Counted from the stretch's first letter, positions 28,940 to 38,823 are shown. The stretch: DNA of 64,000 nt from Flavobacterium chryseum (GCF_004362015.1 NZ_SNWW01000004.1:186001-250000); one strand, 5' to 3'. Notes: generated by a model from the sequence alone, not told the origin. A program made the numbers and translations.

Positions 28940-29731
28940 ATGACAAAAAAAAGCTTTTATATACTACTACTAATTAGTACACTTTTTACATCTTGTATTC
29001 CTATAAAAGATTTGGTGTATTTACAAGATAAAAATTCTTCTGAAGAACAAGGTAAAATTGCTGTAGTTGAATCGAAACCCTATAGACTACAGGTAAATGA
29101 TATTATAAATATAGATATAAAAGCAATTGATCCTAAATTAGTCTCCATTTTTAACACAACTGAAACTTCCTCAGCATCTGGAAAAACTGAATCAACTTTG
29201 TATTTTAATGGTTTTACAGTTGATGATCATGGAAACATTCGAATGCCTATTGTGGGTGAAATAAATGTTATTGGATATACGCTTGAGGAAGTTAGGATTA
29301 TAATTGAAAAAAAGTTGCTCGAAGAATATTTTAAAAGCGAAGCAAATATTTTTGTTACTGTGAAATTAGCAGGTTTTAGATATACGATTAATGGAGAAGT
29401 TGTAAGTACAGGAACAAAAACACTGTTTAAAGAACATGTTACTATTTTAGAAGCTATAGCAAATGCAGGAGATATTACAACAGTTGGAGATAGAAAAGCT
29501 GTTACGGTAATTCGCCAGACACCTACAGGAGTTGAATTACACGATATAGATCTAACAGATGTAAATGTTCTTAAATCACCATATTATTATTTACAACCAA
29601 ATGATTATGTTTATGTAAAACCATTAAGACAAAAAACTTGGGGAACTGGTCAGACAGGAATACAATCAGTAGGTACAATAATAACCTTGTTGTCTTTAGC
29701 GACAACAGTTTATTTGATTTTAAAAAATTAA
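28940..29731 (+). CDS. Wza-like polysaccharide export lipoprotein
   Basis: This 263-residue lipoprotein has a signal peptide ending at a lipobox Cys (C19 in TLFTSC). A Poly_export domain follows (YRLQVNDIINIDIKAIDPK ... DDHGNIRMPIVGEINVIGYTLEEV), then an SLBB-like domain (YTINGEVVSTGTKTLFKEHVTILEAIANAGD) and a C-terminal hydrophobic stretch (IITLLSLATTVYLIL) that could be the outer-membrane helix seen in Wza. It should form the outer-membrane part of a polysaccharide export channel with the Wzc-like kinase 14 bases downstream. A second, larger SLBB protein is encoded at 38875. Confidence 0.9.
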   Translation: MTKKSFYILLLISTLFTSCIPIKDLVYLQDKNSSEEQGKIAVVESKPYRLQVNDIINIDIKAIDPKLVSIFNTTETSSASGKTESTLYFNGFTVDDHGNIRMPIVGEINVIGYTLEEVRIIIEKKLLEEYFKSEANIFVTVKLAGFRYTINGEVVSTGTKTLFKEHVTILEAIANAGDITTVGDRKAVTVIRQTPTGVELHDIDLTDVNVLKSPYYYLQPNDYVYVKPLRQKTWGTGQTGIQSVGTIITLLSLATTVYLILKN

Positions 29732-29745
29732 ACTAAATTCAAAAG

Positions 29746-32184
29746 ATGTTAGATATAAAAGATTTTTCGATTTTTGAAAATCATTCAAATTTTGATTTTA
29801 AAGGATTTTTATTAAAAATTGCCAGTTATTGGAAATGGTTTCTTGCCAGCCTTTTGATTGCTTTTACAATTGCATATCAGGTAAATATTCGTAAAGAGAA
29901 GATTTATTCTATGCAGACCATGATTTCTATTAAAGAAGAAAGCAATCCGTTTTTTACTTCTAATACCAGCTTAGTTTTTAATTGGGGCGGAATTTCAGAT
30001 CAGGTAAATGGAATTTCTACCATATTAAAGTCAAGATCACACAATGAATTGGTTGTAGATAAATTACAATTTTATATTGATTATCTGCAACAAGGAAAAT
30101 ATAATTTAGTTGATTCATATGGATCAGTTCCTTTTTATGTAACTATTGATAAAACAAAAGGACAACTTGCAAATGCCTTAATAAGTGTTAAGTTTTTGAG
30201 TGATAATGAATATGAAATTCGAATTCCATTTGAAAACAGTTCGATGTCGCTAATAAATTATTCTATCAATTCTTATACAAGTACAAATGTTCAGCCAGTA
30301 GAATTTGTAAAAAAATATAAAGTTGGAGATCAAGTAGTATTGCCGTTCCTGAATTGGAAATTACAAATAATTGATAACCCTGGTTTTTATAAAGGGAACG
30401 AATATTTTGTAAAATTCAATGATTTTAATGGTGCAGTGTCACGCTACAGAGATGTAAATATTGATTCTGATGACAAAGGAGGATCAATATTAACATTAAG
30501 TATGCAGGGAACAAATAAAGCCAGAATGGTTGAGTATTTAAATGCTACAGTAAAAATGCTCATAAAGATTCAGCTAGACGGAAAAAACCAATTTGCAAAC
30601 AATACAATAAGATTTATAGATAGCACATTAGTTGCTATGGAAGGAGAATTGAAGCAAAATGGAAATGAATTAAAAACGTTTAGAAAAGATAAAAATATAT
30701 ACGAAATAGAAGCTGGTGGCGCTAAGATTTCCGACAAAATAACAGATCTTGACGTAGAAAAAGATCAAATTTCCAGAAAAATAGCATATTATAATTCACT
30801 CAAAACATATTTAAATAATAGTGTAGATTATTCAAGGCTTCCAGCACCATCTGTTGCCGGAATTGATGATCCGAATATTGTTGTTAACGTTTCAAAAATA
30901 ATAGCACTCTCGACTCAAAGGTCTGAAATGTCTTATGCGGTAAAAAGTGATAAAATTTTTAAAGATTTTGATAATCAAATGCGAGCTGTAAAAAATGTTT
31001 TGCTAGAAAATATCACAAGTGCTAAATCATCATTACTATATGACTTGTCTATGGTAAATGCAAAGATAGGTCAAGCAGAAAGCACAGTTAGAAAACTACC
31101 CGAAGAGCAGCAGGAATTGCTAAAAATCAAAAGGAAATATGATTTAAATGATAATATCTATACTGAATTTCTTCAGAAACGAAATGAAGCAGAAATTGTT
31201 AAAGCCTCTAACTTATCAGATATTCATTTTATAGATTCTGCAAAAGATATTGGTGGCGGTTTAATTGGGCCAAAAACCTCCGTTAATTATGTATTGGCTT
31301 TGTTTTTAGGGATATTGATACCTTTATTAGTTATTTTGGGAATTTTCTTTATTAATAATTCGATTCAAAGCACTGAGGATGTTAGTAAATTAACCCAAAT
31401 TCCTTTAATTGGAGTTATTGGCGTAAATAAAGATAACGTTAATTTAGCAGTATTTGATAAACCAAAATCTGCACTTGCTGAATCCTTCAGAGCTATTCGT
31501 TCTTCATTACAATTTTTATATAAAAAACAACAAGTAAGTGGAGCGAAGACTTTAATGATAACATCATCTATAAGTGGCGAAGGGAAAACTTTTTGCTCTA
31601 TAAATATTGCTACCATTTTTGCTTTAAGTGAAAAAAAGACAGTCATCATTGGATTAGATTTAAGAAAACCAAGATTAGCCGACGAATTTAATTTGACTAC
31701 TCAGGTTGGAGTTGTTAACTACTTGATTAAACAAAAGAATTTGAGTGAGATAACAAATGCGACAGAGATTCCAAATCTTGATGTTATACTTTCAGGGCCA
31801 ATTCCGCCTAATCCGTCTGAGCTTATTATAAGCGAAGCGATGAAAGAACTAATTGACGAATTAAAACAAAAATATGATTATATTATTTTAGATACTCCTC
31901 CTGTTGGTTTAGTTTCTGATGCTTTAGAATTAGCTCAGTATGCTGATGTGACATTGTATATTGTAAGACAGAATTATACCAAAAAAGATATGATAACGTT
32001 ATTGAATACACGAATAAAAAGGGGTGAACTAAATAATACAAGCATTGTTTTGAACGGATATGAAAATAAGGCCAAATACGGTACTTACGGATATGGTTAT
32101 GGAGCTTATTCAAATGGATATCATGAAGAAGAAGAAAAACCAACTTTACTGAAGACTATTTTTAATAAATTTGGTAAAAAATAA
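29746..32184 (+). CDS. Wzc-like polysaccharide co-polymerase and tyrosine autokinase
   Basis: This 812-residue inner-membrane protein has a membrane span at about residues 31-48, a long periplasmic part with coiled coil and GNVR-type sequence (EEQQELLKIKRKYDLNDNIYTEFLQKRNEAEI), and a second span at about 510-530. The cytoplasmic BY-kinase domain has Walker A (SSISGEGKTFCS), Walker A' (VIIGLDLRKPRL) and Walker B (YIILDTPPVG). The last 36 residues contain six tyrosines (YGTYGYGYGAYSNGY), the expected autophosphorylation cluster. It controls chain length and export of the polysaccharide with the Wza-like partner upstream. Confidence 0.93.
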   Translation: MLDIKDFSIFENHSNFDFKGFLLKIASYWKWFLASLLIAFTIAYQVNIRKEKIYSMQTMISIKEESNPFFTSNTSLVFNWGGISDQVNGISTILKSRSHNELVVDKLQFYIDYLQQGKYNLVDSYGSVPFYVTIDKTKGQLANALISVKFLSDNEYEIRIPFENSSMSLINYSINSYTSTNVQPVEFVKKYKVGDQVVLPFLNWKLQIIDNPGFYKGNEYFVKFNDFNGAVSRYRDVNIDSDDKGGSILTLSMQGTNKARMVEYLNATVKMLIKIQLDGKNQFANNTIRFIDSTLVAMEGELKQNGNELKTFRKDKNIYEIEAGGAKISDKITDLDVEKDQISRKIAYYNSLKTYLNNSVDYSRLPAPSVAGIDDPNIVVNVSKIIALSTQRSEMSYAVKSDKIFKDFDNQMRAVKNVLLENITSAKSSLLYDLSMVNAKIGQAESTVRKLPEEQQELLKIKRKYDLNDNIYTEFLQKRNEAEIVKASNLSDIHFIDSAKDIGGGLIGPKTSVNYVLALFLGILIPLLVILGIFFINNSIQSTEDVSKLTQIPLIGVIGVNKDNVNLAVFDKPKSALAESFRAIRSSLQFLYKKQQVSGAKTLMITSSISGEGKTFCSINIATIFALSEKKTVIIGLDLRKPRLADEFNLTTQVGVVNYLIKQKNLSEITNATEIPNLDVILSGPIPPNPSELIISEAMKELIDELKQKYDYIILDTPPVGLVSDALELAQYADVTLYIVRQNYTKKDMITLLNTRIKRGELNNTSIVLNGYENKAKYGTYGYGYGAYSNGYHEEEEKPTLLKTIFNKFGKK

Positions 32185-32193
32185 TTTGAGAAT

Positions 32194-33177
32194 ATGGAAA
32201 CATCCACTACATATAAAATTTTAATTACTGGTGGAGCTGGCTTTATTGGTTCAAATTTATGTGAGTATTTTTTAGGGTCAGGACATGAAGTTGTATGTTT
32301 AGATAATTTCTCAACAGGTCATCATCATAATTTGAAAGATTTTAAAGATGATCCTAATTTCAAATTGATAGAAGGCGATATTAGAAATATTGCCGATTGT
32401 GTTTTAGCGGTTAAAGGAGTTGATTATGTTTTGCATCAGGCTGCTCTTGGTTCTGTTCCAAGATCTATAAATGATCCAATTACCACAAATGATGTCAATG
32501 TTTCCGGGTTTTTAAATATGCTAGTAGCCTCTCGGGATGCTAAAATTAAACGATTTATATATGCTGCCAGTTCTTCAACTTATGGGGATTCTCAGGGATT
32601 GCCAAAAGTAGAAGATGTAATAGGAAAGCCTTTGTCTCCTTATGCGATTACAAAATATGTAAACGAATTGTACGCCGAAATTTTCAGTAAAACTTACGGA
32701 TTGGAAACGATTGGTTTGCGTTACTTTAATGTTTTTGGAAGGAAACAAGATCCAAATGGCGCTTACGCTGCCGTGATTCCAAAATTTGTTATGCAGCTCA
32801 TGAATTATGAAAGCCCAATTATAAATGGGGATGGAAACTATTCACGTGATTTTACTTATATAGATAATGTAATTCAGATGAATGAGCTGGCCATGCTAAG
32901 TCAAAATCCAGAAGCTGTTAATACTGTTTACAATACCGCATTTGGTGATCGAAATACATTAAATGATTTAGTGAGATATTTAAAAGAATATTTAACACAA
33001 TTTGATTCCAAAATCGCAGATGTTGAAGTTATTTATGGAGCAAACAGAGCGGGAGATATACCGCATTCATTAGCAAGTATTGAGAAAGCACAAGCAATAC
33101 TGGGTTACAATCCCCAATACTCTTTACAAACTGGATTAAAAGAAGCGGTGGGTTGGTATTGGAATAATCTAAAATAA
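32194..33177 (+). CDS. wbpP: UDP-N-acetylglucosamine 4-epimerase, WbpP/TviC-like
   Basis: This 327-residue extended SDR has the NAD motif ITGGAGFIGSNL, the catalytic Tyr-x3-Lys in SPYAITKYVNELYAE, and the WbpP/TviC-type sequences HQAALGSVPRSINDP and YAASSSTYGDSQGLPKVED. WbpP-type enzymes prefer N-acetylated UDP-HexNAc or its uronic acid. With the TviB/WbpA-like dehydrogenase at 35441 it could provide UDP-GalNAcA. It lies between the Wzc-like gene and the UDP-glucose dehydrogenase gene. Confidence 0.88.
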   Translation: METSTTYKILITGGAGFIGSNLCEYFLGSGHEVVCLDNFSTGHHHNLKDFKDDPNFKLIEGDIRNIADCVLAVKGVDYVLHQAALGSVPRSINDPITTNDVNVSGFLNMLVASRDAKIKRFIYAASSSTYGDSQGLPKVEDVIGKPLSPYAITKYVNELYAEIFSKTYGLETIGLRYFNVFGRKQDPNGAYAAVIPKFVMQLMNYESPIINGDGNYSRDFTYIDNVIQMNELAMLSQNPEAVNTVYNTAFGDRNTLNDLVRYLKEYLTQFDSKIADVEVIYGANRAGDIPHSLASIEKAQAILGYNPQYSLQTGLKEAVGWYWNNLK

Positions 33178-33206
33178 ACTAAATTTGTAAGAAAAAAATA
33201 TACGAA

Positions 33207-34598
33207 ATGAAAATTACTAAAATTTGTTGCATTGGCGCTGGTTATGTGGGAGGACCAACTATGGCAGTAATTGCGCAAAAATGTCCGGATATTCAGGTAA
33301 CTGTTGTTGACTTAAATGAACAAAGAATTAAAGACTGGAATGATCCTAATACTGACAATATTCCGATCTACGAGCCAGGACTTTCTGAAATTGTTTCAGA
33401 GTCAAGAGGACGAAATCTATTCTTTTCAACAGAAGTTGAAAAAGCTATTGATGAGGCTCAGGTTATTTTTATTTCAGTGAATACACCAACCAAAACCTAC
33501 GGAAAAGGAAAAGGTATGGCTGCCGATCTAAAATATATTGAATTATGTGCAAGACAAATTGCTAAAGTTGCCAAGCAAAACAAAATTGTTGTAGAGAAAT
33601 CTACTCTGCCAGTTAGAACTGCCGAAGCAATAAAAAGCATTTTAGATAATACAGGAAATGGAGTTCAGTTTCAGATCTTATCAAATCCTGAATTTTTAGC
33701 CGAAGGAACAGCGGTGACTGACTTACTGAACCCAGATCGTATTTTAATTGGTGGTGACACGACACCTGATGGAGAAAATGCAATTAATGCTTTAGTGGAT
33801 GTTTATGCAAATTGGGTAAGTAGAGATAAAATACTAACTACAAACGTTTGGTCGTCAGAATTATCTAAGCTTACAGCAAATGCATTTTTAGCACAGCGTA
33901 TTTCCTCGATAAATGCAATGTCTGAATTATGTGAAAAAACAGGTGCAGATGTGAGTGAAGTAGCAAGAGCAATTGGTATGGATAGTAGAATAGGATCTAA
34001 ATTCTTAAAAGCCTCAGTAGGTTTTGGAGGTTCATGCTTTCAAAAAGATATTTTAAATCTTGTTTATATCGCTAAATCGTACGGTTTAAATGAAGTTGCA
34101 GATTATTGGGAACAAGTAATTATAATGAATGATCATCAAAAAAGAAGATTTTCAAATAAAATTGTTCAAACATTATATAATACTGTTGCCGACAAAAAAA
34201 TAACTTTTTTAGGATGGGCTTTTAAGAAAGATACAAATGATACGCGCGAATCTGCAGCAATATATGTAGCTGATGATTTAATTAATGAGCAGGCGAAAAT
34301 TTCAGTATACGATCCAAAAGTTTCAAGAAATAAGATATTAAGTGACTTAAATTATTTGGAAACAAGATCTGCCGAGGAAAATAATAATTCAATTTTATCG
34401 TTTGATAATCCGTATGAATCCTGCAAAGGATCACATGCAATTGCAATTCTTACTGAATGGGATGAATTTACAACTTATGATTGGCAGAAAATTTATGATT
34501 CGATGCATAAACCGGCATTTCTTTTTGATGGAAGAAACATATTGAATCCAAAAGAATTAGAGTCAATTGGATTTATTTACAAAGGTATAGGTTCTTAA
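33207..34598 (+). CDS. ugd: UDP-glucose 6-dehydrogenase
   Basis: This 463-residue enzyme oxidises UDP-glucose to UDP-glucuronate. It has the NAD motif [12 protein letters not shown] and the [14 protein letters not shown] segment typical of the longer, animal-like UGDH branch. It also has [22 protein letters not shown] and the catalytic Cys in [14 protein letters not shown], with [11 protein letters not shown] in the C-terminal domain. It is 29 bases after the WbpP-like gene and 78 bases before the antiterminator gene. Confidence 0.92.
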   Translation: MKITKICCIGAGYVGGPTMAVIAQKCPDIQVTVVDLNEQRIKDWNDPNTDNIPIYEPGLSEIVSESRGRNLFFSTEVEKAIDEAQVIFISVNTPTKTYGKGKGMAADLKYIELCARQIAKVAKQNKIVVEKSTLPVRTAEAIKSILDNTGNGVQFQILSNPEFLAEGTAVTDLLNPDRILIGGDTTPDGENAINALVDVYANWVSRDKILTTNVWSSELSKLTANAFLAQRISSINAMSELCEKTGADVSEVARAIGMDSRIGSKFLKASVGFGGSCFQKDILNLVYIAKSYGLNEVADYWEQVIIMNDHQKRRFSNKIVQTLYNTVADKKITFLGWAFKKDTNDTRESAAIYVADDLINEQAKISVYDPKVSRNKILSDLNYLETRSAEENNNSILSFDNPYESCKGSHAIAILTEWDEFTTYDWQKIYDSMHKPAFLFDGRNILNPKELESIGFIYKGIGS

Positions 34599-34676
34599 TT
34601 TAGAGTTAGATATTGATATGAATTGGTGAGAACGCGAACAAATTTAGAATTAAAAATTTTATTTCAATATTAAGAT

Positions 34677-35141
34677 ATGAATTGGTATGTGATCTATACT
34701 AAACCCAAATGGGAAAAAAAAGTTGCAGAAAAACTAAATCAAATTGGCGTAGAATGTTATTGTCCTGTAATTACAGAAATAAAACAGTGGTCTGATAGAA
34801 AGAAAAAAGTTGAAGTGCCGTTGTTTAATTCATATATTTTCGTATATTTATTAGAGAAAGATCGAAATTCTGTCTTTCAAATTGCCGGTGTAGTGCGATA
34901 TTTATATTGGTTAGGAAAACCTGCAGTTGTTCGTGATGATGAAATAGAGGGTATTAAAAGTAATTTAGCATCTCCTAATATAAGTGAAGTTTCAGTTACT
35001 TCTATTCAGGTAGGTGATCGAATAAAATTAGAATCAGGAGCTTTCAGTAATCAGGAAGCTACTGTAAAAGAAGTGTCAAAAACTCATTATATTTTGGTTT
35101 TAGAAGCCTTAGGTTGCGTTTTGAAGATAAAGTATAAATAA
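34677..35141 (+). CDS. UpxY-type NusG-like transcription antiterminator
   Basis: This 154-residue protein has an NGN domain (MNWYVIYTKPKWEKKVAEKL, FNSYIFVYL, VVRYLYWLGKPAVV, residues about 1-100) and a KOW domain (VGDRIKLESGAFSNQEATVKEV, about 108-150). It is a specialised NusG paralogue like UpxY of Bacteroides capsule loci or RfaH, which lets polymerase read through long surface-polysaccharide operons. Here it is the last gene of the first unit, immediately before a terminator and the leader of the long second unit, its probable target. Confidence 0.88.
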   Translation: MNWYVIYTKPKWEKKVAEKLNQIGVECYCPVITEIKQWSDRKKKVEVPLFNSYIFVYLLEKDRNSVFQIAGVVRYLYWLGKPAVVRDDEIEGIKSNLASPNISEVSVTSIQVGDRIKLESGAFSNQEATVKEVSKTHYILVLEALGCVLKIKYK

Positions 35142-35173
35142 ATTTAATGGCATTATATGGTTATTTAATGACT

Positions 35174-35223
35174 ATAGAGGATAGAAATCACTTTATAATA
35201 GGATTTTTATCCTCTATTTTTTT
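35174..35223 (+). terminator. Strong terminator between the two polysaccharide transcription units
   Basis: ATAGAGGATA (35174-35183) pairs with TATCCTCTAT (35208-35217). The helix continues inside through GAAATC (35184-35189) with GATTTT (35202-35207), giving about 16 bp in all, followed by a T-run to 35223. It lies 33 bases after the antiterminator gene. It may simply end the first unit or be conditionally read through. Confidence 0.85.
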
Positions 35224-35314
35224 GTAAAAAAAATCGGCTAATATCTGATTTATAGATGTTTGAAAATAGATGCTTTTTTATTCTTTTTCTTTTAGAGTTC
35301 TGAAGGGAACTGTC

Positions 35315-35345
35315 TTGAATAAATTGACTGAATGTGTTATATTTG
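35315..35345 (+). promoter_or_regulatory. Promoter of the second polysaccharide transcription unit
   Basis: TTG at 35315-35317 and TATATTTG at 35338-35345 are separated by 20 bases, a full consensus match. It drives a leader of about 90 bases and then the long gene series from 35441 to beyond the window. Confidence 0.8.
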
Positions 35346-35364
35346 CCTATTGAATTTAGAGTGC

Positions 35365-35400
35365 CTGTGTCCAGTTTTGGGACTCAGAGTGGCGAAGCCA
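35365..35400 (+). promoter_or_regulatory. Twin-hairpin leader of the second polysaccharide unit
   Basis: Hairpin 1 is CTGtGTCC (35365-35372) with GGACtCAG (35380-35387), one T-T mismatch and an AGTTTTG loop. Hairpin 2 is TGGC (35390-35393) with GCCA (35397-35400) around a GAA loop. They start about 13 bases after the predicted transcription start. The position matches where RfaH/UpxY-type factors are recruited, but the target sequence of this factor is unknown. Confidence 0.55.
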
Positions 35401-35440
35401 TGAATTATGATGACCGCAATTGATTAAATTATAAGAAAAA

Positions 35441-36724
35441 ATGGATAAATCCATAAAAATTGCCATAATAGGTTTAGGTTATGTTGGTCTTCCTCTGGCT
35501 AGGTTATTTGCTACAAAATATCCCGTCATAGGTTTTGATATAAATGAAGATAGAGTTAGGACTTTAAAGTCTGGAACAGATACAACATTAGAAGTTGATG
35601 ATGCTACTTTGCAAAAAGTCTTAGTAACTGAAATGAATAATGGGAATGGTTTATATTGTACTACTACTTTAAATGATATTGCAGATTGTAATTATTTTAT
35701 AATAACAGTTCCAACCCCAGTAGATAAAAATAATCGTCCAGATTTAACACCCTTATATAAATCCAGCGAATCTGTTGGAAAAGTCTTAAAAAAAGGCGAC
35801 ATCGTAATATATGAATCAACTGTATATCCAGGTGTAACAGAAGAACAATGTGTGCCTGTTTTAGAAAGAGTTTCTGATTTAGTATTTAATGTAGATTTTT
35901 TTGCAGGATATTCTCCGGAAAGAATAAATCCGGGAGATAAAGAACATACTGTCGAAAAAATTTTAAAAGTGACATCAGGATCAACATCTGAAGTTGGTTT
36001 AAAAGTAGATGCGCTTTATAAATCAGTTATTACAGCCGGAACACACCTAGCACCATCTATAAAAGTTGCAGAAGCGGCAAAAGTTATAGAAAATTCACAA
36101 AGAGATATAAATATAGCTTTTGTAAATGAATTGGCTAAAATTTTTAATCTGATGGGCATTGATACTCAGGAAGTATTAACAGCTGCGTCCACGAAATGGA
36201 ATTTTTTACCATTCAAGCCGGGTTTAGTAGGTGGACATTGCATTGGTGTTGACCCTTATTATTTAGCGCAAAGAGCTCAAGAATTTGGATATCATCCTGA
36301 AATAATTTTAGCAGGAAGACGTTTAAATGATAGTATGGGTGAATATGTTGCATCACAGGTAGTTAAGCTGATGATCAAAAAAGGAATCTCAGTTAACGGA
36401 GCCAATCTTTTAATGCTTGGAATCACCTTTAAAGAAAATTGTCCTGACGTTCGAAATACAAAAATTGTAGATGTTGTAAAGGCATTAATAGAATATGGTA
36501 TTTCAGTTACAATATTTGACCCGCTTGCAAATGTAAATGATGTAAAGAAAGAATATAATTTAGTAACAACTAACAGTATTCCAGACAATAAATTTGATGC
36601 AATTGTGCTAGGAGTTTCACATGCAGAATTTTTAAAATTAAATTTTGCCGACTTACAAAAAGCAAATAGTTTATTATATGATGTAAAAGGAGTTTTAGGA
36701 GCTATAGCTGACAACAGATTATAG
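35441..36724 (+). CDS. UDP-N-acetyl-D-hexosamine 6-dehydrogenase, WbpA/TviB-like
   Basis: This 427-residue member of the UDP-glucose/GDP-mannose dehydrogenase family has the NAD motif IGLGYVGLPLARLFA, the VPTPVDKNNRPDLTPL segment, YESTVYPGVTEE, YSPERINPGDKEH and the catalytic Cys in LVGGHCIGVDPYYLA. The sequence around these motifs is typical of WbpA/TviB enzymes, which oxidise UDP-GlcNAc (or UDP-GalNAc) to the uronic acid. It is the first gene after the leader and promoter at 35315 and probably works with the WbpP-like epimerase of the previous unit. Confidence 0.88.
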   Translation: MDKSIKIAIIGLGYVGLPLARLFATKYPVIGFDINEDRVRTLKSGTDTTLEVDDATLQKVLVTEMNNGNGLYCTTTLNDIADCNYFIITVPTPVDKNNRPDLTPLYKSSESVGKVLKKGDIVIYESTVYPGVTEEQCVPVLERVSDLVFNVDFFAGYSPERINPGDKEHTVEKILKVTSGSTSEVGLKVDALYKSVITAGTHLAPSIKVAEAAKVIENSQRDINIAFVNELAKIFNLMGIDTQEVLTAASTKWNFLPFKPGLVGGHCIGVDPYYLAQRAQEFGYHPEIILAGRRLNDSMGEYVASQVVKLMIKKGISVNGANLLMLGITFKENCPDVRNTKIVDVVKALIEYGISVTIFDPLANVNDVKKEYNLVTTNSIPDNKFDAIVLGVSHAEFLKLNFADLQKANSLLYDVKGVLGAIADNRL

Positions 36725-36755
36725 TACTTAAAGACCTTTTTTTATTTAAAAAGAA

Positions 36756-37763
36756 ATGGAAAAAAATAATTCAATTATACATGTAATTTTAACTGGAGGA
36801 GTTGGAAGTAGGTTATGGCCTCTTTCTAGAAAAAGTCAACCAAAACAATATTTGGAAATCTTTGAAAATAAATCTTTATTTGAAATGACAGTTGATAGGA
36901 ACAGCCATTTAGCTAATAAAGTAATGGTCGTTGGAAATGTAGATAATCATCATTTAAGTGGTAAAGTTATGGATAAAACTCAAACTGCTTATATAAACAT
37001 TGTTGAAGCTACACCGCGAAATACAGCTGCGGCTATTGCTTTTGCTGCATTTGCATCAAATCCTGAGGATATTTTAATTGTTACACCATCAGATCATATT
37101 ATTGATAAGATGGAAAATTATAATAATGCAATCAGTGAAGCTATTTCAAAAGCACAAGATGGATTTATCGTCACATTCGGAATTATCCCAACCAAACCGG
37201 AAACCGGATATGGTTATATAGAGTCACGAGGAGATAAAGTACTTTCCTTTCGAGAAAAACCAAATGAAACTACAGCCAAAGAGTTTATATCAAAAGGTAA
37301 TTTTTTATGGAATAGTGGTATGTTTTGCTTTAAAGCAGGAGTATTATTGGATGAATTAAAACAATTTCAACCTGATGTTTATGAAAAATCTAAAGCAGTT
37401 TGGGAAGCTAGTAAAGAAGGCTTTCTGGATTTAGATTTGTCATTAGAAATTCCATCAATTAGTATCGATTATGCCGTAATGGAACGTAGTAAAAAAATAA
37501 AAGTTGTTCCAGCTTCTTTTTCATGGTCTGATTTAGGTTCATTTGAATCAGTATATGATTATTTGGTTACAAAAGGACATTCTGTAGATAAAAATGGAAA
37601 TATGGTTATTGGATCTGAAAAACATACTACATTTTTAGGACTAAGAAATACAATTTTTGTACATACTGAAACAGCTAATTTAATTTTGCAAAAAGAAGAT
37701 TCTCAAGATGTAAAAGATATTTACAATGAATTGGAAAGGCAAAATTCAGATTTGTTAAACTAA
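36756..37763 (+). CDS. manC: Mannose-1-phosphate guanylyltransferase (single-domain)
   Basis: This 335-residue nucleotidyltransferase makes GDP-mannose from mannose-1-phosphate and GTP. It shows the pyrophosphorylase signature LTGGVGSRLWPLSRKSQPKQYLEI, EATPRNTAAAIAFAA, VTPSDHII, KPETGYGYIE, FREKP and WNSGMFCF. It lacks the C-terminal phosphomannose isomerase domain of bifunctional ManC/AlgA. No gmd, manB or other GDP-mannose-modifying gene is in the window, so GDP-mannose may be used directly or the partners lie elsewhere. Confidence 0.87.
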   Translation: MEKNNSIIHVILTGGVGSRLWPLSRKSQPKQYLEIFENKSLFEMTVDRNSHLANKVMVVGNVDNHHLSGKVMDKTQTAYINIVEATPRNTAAAIAFAAFASNPEDILIVTPSDHIIDKMENYNNAISEAISKAQDGFIVTFGIIPTKPETGYGYIESRGDKVLSFREKPNETTAKEFISKGNFLWNSGMFCFKAGVLLDELKQFQPDVYEKSKAVWEASKEGFLDLDLSLEIPSISIDYAVMERSKKIKVVPASFSWSDLGSFESVYDYLVTKGHSVDKNGNMVIGSEKHTTFLGLRNTIFVHTETANLILQKEDSQDVKDIYNELERQNSDLLN

Positions 37764-37776
37764 ATTAAATAAAAAA

Positions 37777-38823
37777 ATGAAAAGAATTCTTATAACAGGT
37801 GGTGCTGGTTTTATTGGGTCACATGTAGTTAGACGTTTTGTAACTAAATATCCGGATTATCAAATTTTTAATTTGGATGCACTCACTTATGCAGGAAATC
37901 TGGAAAATATAAAAGATATTGAAAATCAGCCTAATTATCATTTTGTAAAAGGAGATATAGTTGACGAATCTTTTATAAATGAACTTTTTTTAAGTTATAA
38001 CTTTGATGGAGTATTGCACCTTGCAGCTGAATCACATGTTGATCGTTCTATCGAAGATCCTTTGGCGTTTGTAAAAACAAATGTTATCGGTACGATGAAT
38101 TTGCTAAATGCAGCAAAAAATCAATGGAAAAATGATTTTGAGGGTAAAAGATTTTACCACATAAGTACAGATGAAGTTTATGGTTCACTGGGAACTGAAG
38201 GTCTTTTTACAGAAACAACATCTTACGATCCAAATTCTCCTTATTCTGCTTCGAAAGCAAGTTCCGATCATTTCGTTAGAGCTTATGGTGAAACTTATGG
38301 ATTACCTTATGTTTTAACAAATTGCTCAAATAATTACGGATCATATCACTTTCCGGAAAAATTAATCCCACTGTTTATAAATAATATCATCAACAATAAG
38401 CCTTTACCAGTTTATGGTGATGGAAATTATACCAGAGACTGGTTATTTGTTGAAGATCATGCGATTGCAATTGACCTAGTGTTTCATGAAGGAAAAAATC
38501 ATGAAACATACAATATAGGTGGATTTAATGAGTGGAAAAATATTGATTTAGTAAAATTGCTATGCAATATTATGGATCAAAAATTAGATCGAAATTCAGG
38601 TGAATCGCAAAAGTTAATTACTTACGTGAAAGACAGACCAGGCCATGATTTACGTTATGCTATTGATGCTTCAAAAATAAATAAAGAACTTGGATGGAAA
38701 CCCTCTGTAACTTTTGAAGAAGGTTTAGAAAAAACAATTAATTGGTATCTTAATAATGAAGAATGGTTGCAAAATGTAACTTCTGGTTCTTATAAGGATT
38801 ACTATCAAAAACAATATTCATAA
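37777..38823 (+). CDS. rfbB: dTDP-glucose 4,6-dehydratase
   Basis: This 348-residue extended SDR converts dTDP-glucose to dTDP-4-keto-6-deoxyglucose. Marks are ITGGAGFIGSHVVRRF, LAAESHVDRSIEDPLAFV, HISTDEVYGSLG and the catalytic YSASK in SPYSASKASSDHFVRAYGETYGLP, then NNYGSYHFPEKLIPL and RDWLFVEDHA. rmlA, rmlC and rmlD are not next to it in this window, so the product could be rhamnose or another dTDP-6-deoxysugar made with genes located elsewhere. Confidence 0.93.
   Translation: MKRILITGGAGFIGSHVVRRFVTKYPDYQIFNLDALTYAGNLENIKDIENQPNYHFVKGDIVDESFINELFLSYNFDGVLHLAAESHVDRSIEDPLAFVKTNVIGTMNLLNAAKNQWKNDFEGKRFYHISTDEVYGSLGTEGLFTETTSYDPNSPYSASKASSDHFVRAYGETYGLPYVLTNCSNNYGSYHFPEKLIPLFINNIINNKPLPVYGDGNYTRDWLFVEDHAIAIDLVFHEGKNHETYNIGGFNEWKNIDLVKLLCNIMDQKLDRNSGESQKLITYVKDRPGHDLRYAIDASKINKELGWKPSVTFEEGLEKTINWYLNNEEWLQNVTSGSYKDYYQKQYS

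Noticed and set aside
36756..37763. Bifunctional GDP-mannose pyrophosphorylase/phosphomannose isomerase
   Set aside because: The protein ends after the nucleotidyltransferase domain; the cupin isomerase domain is absent.
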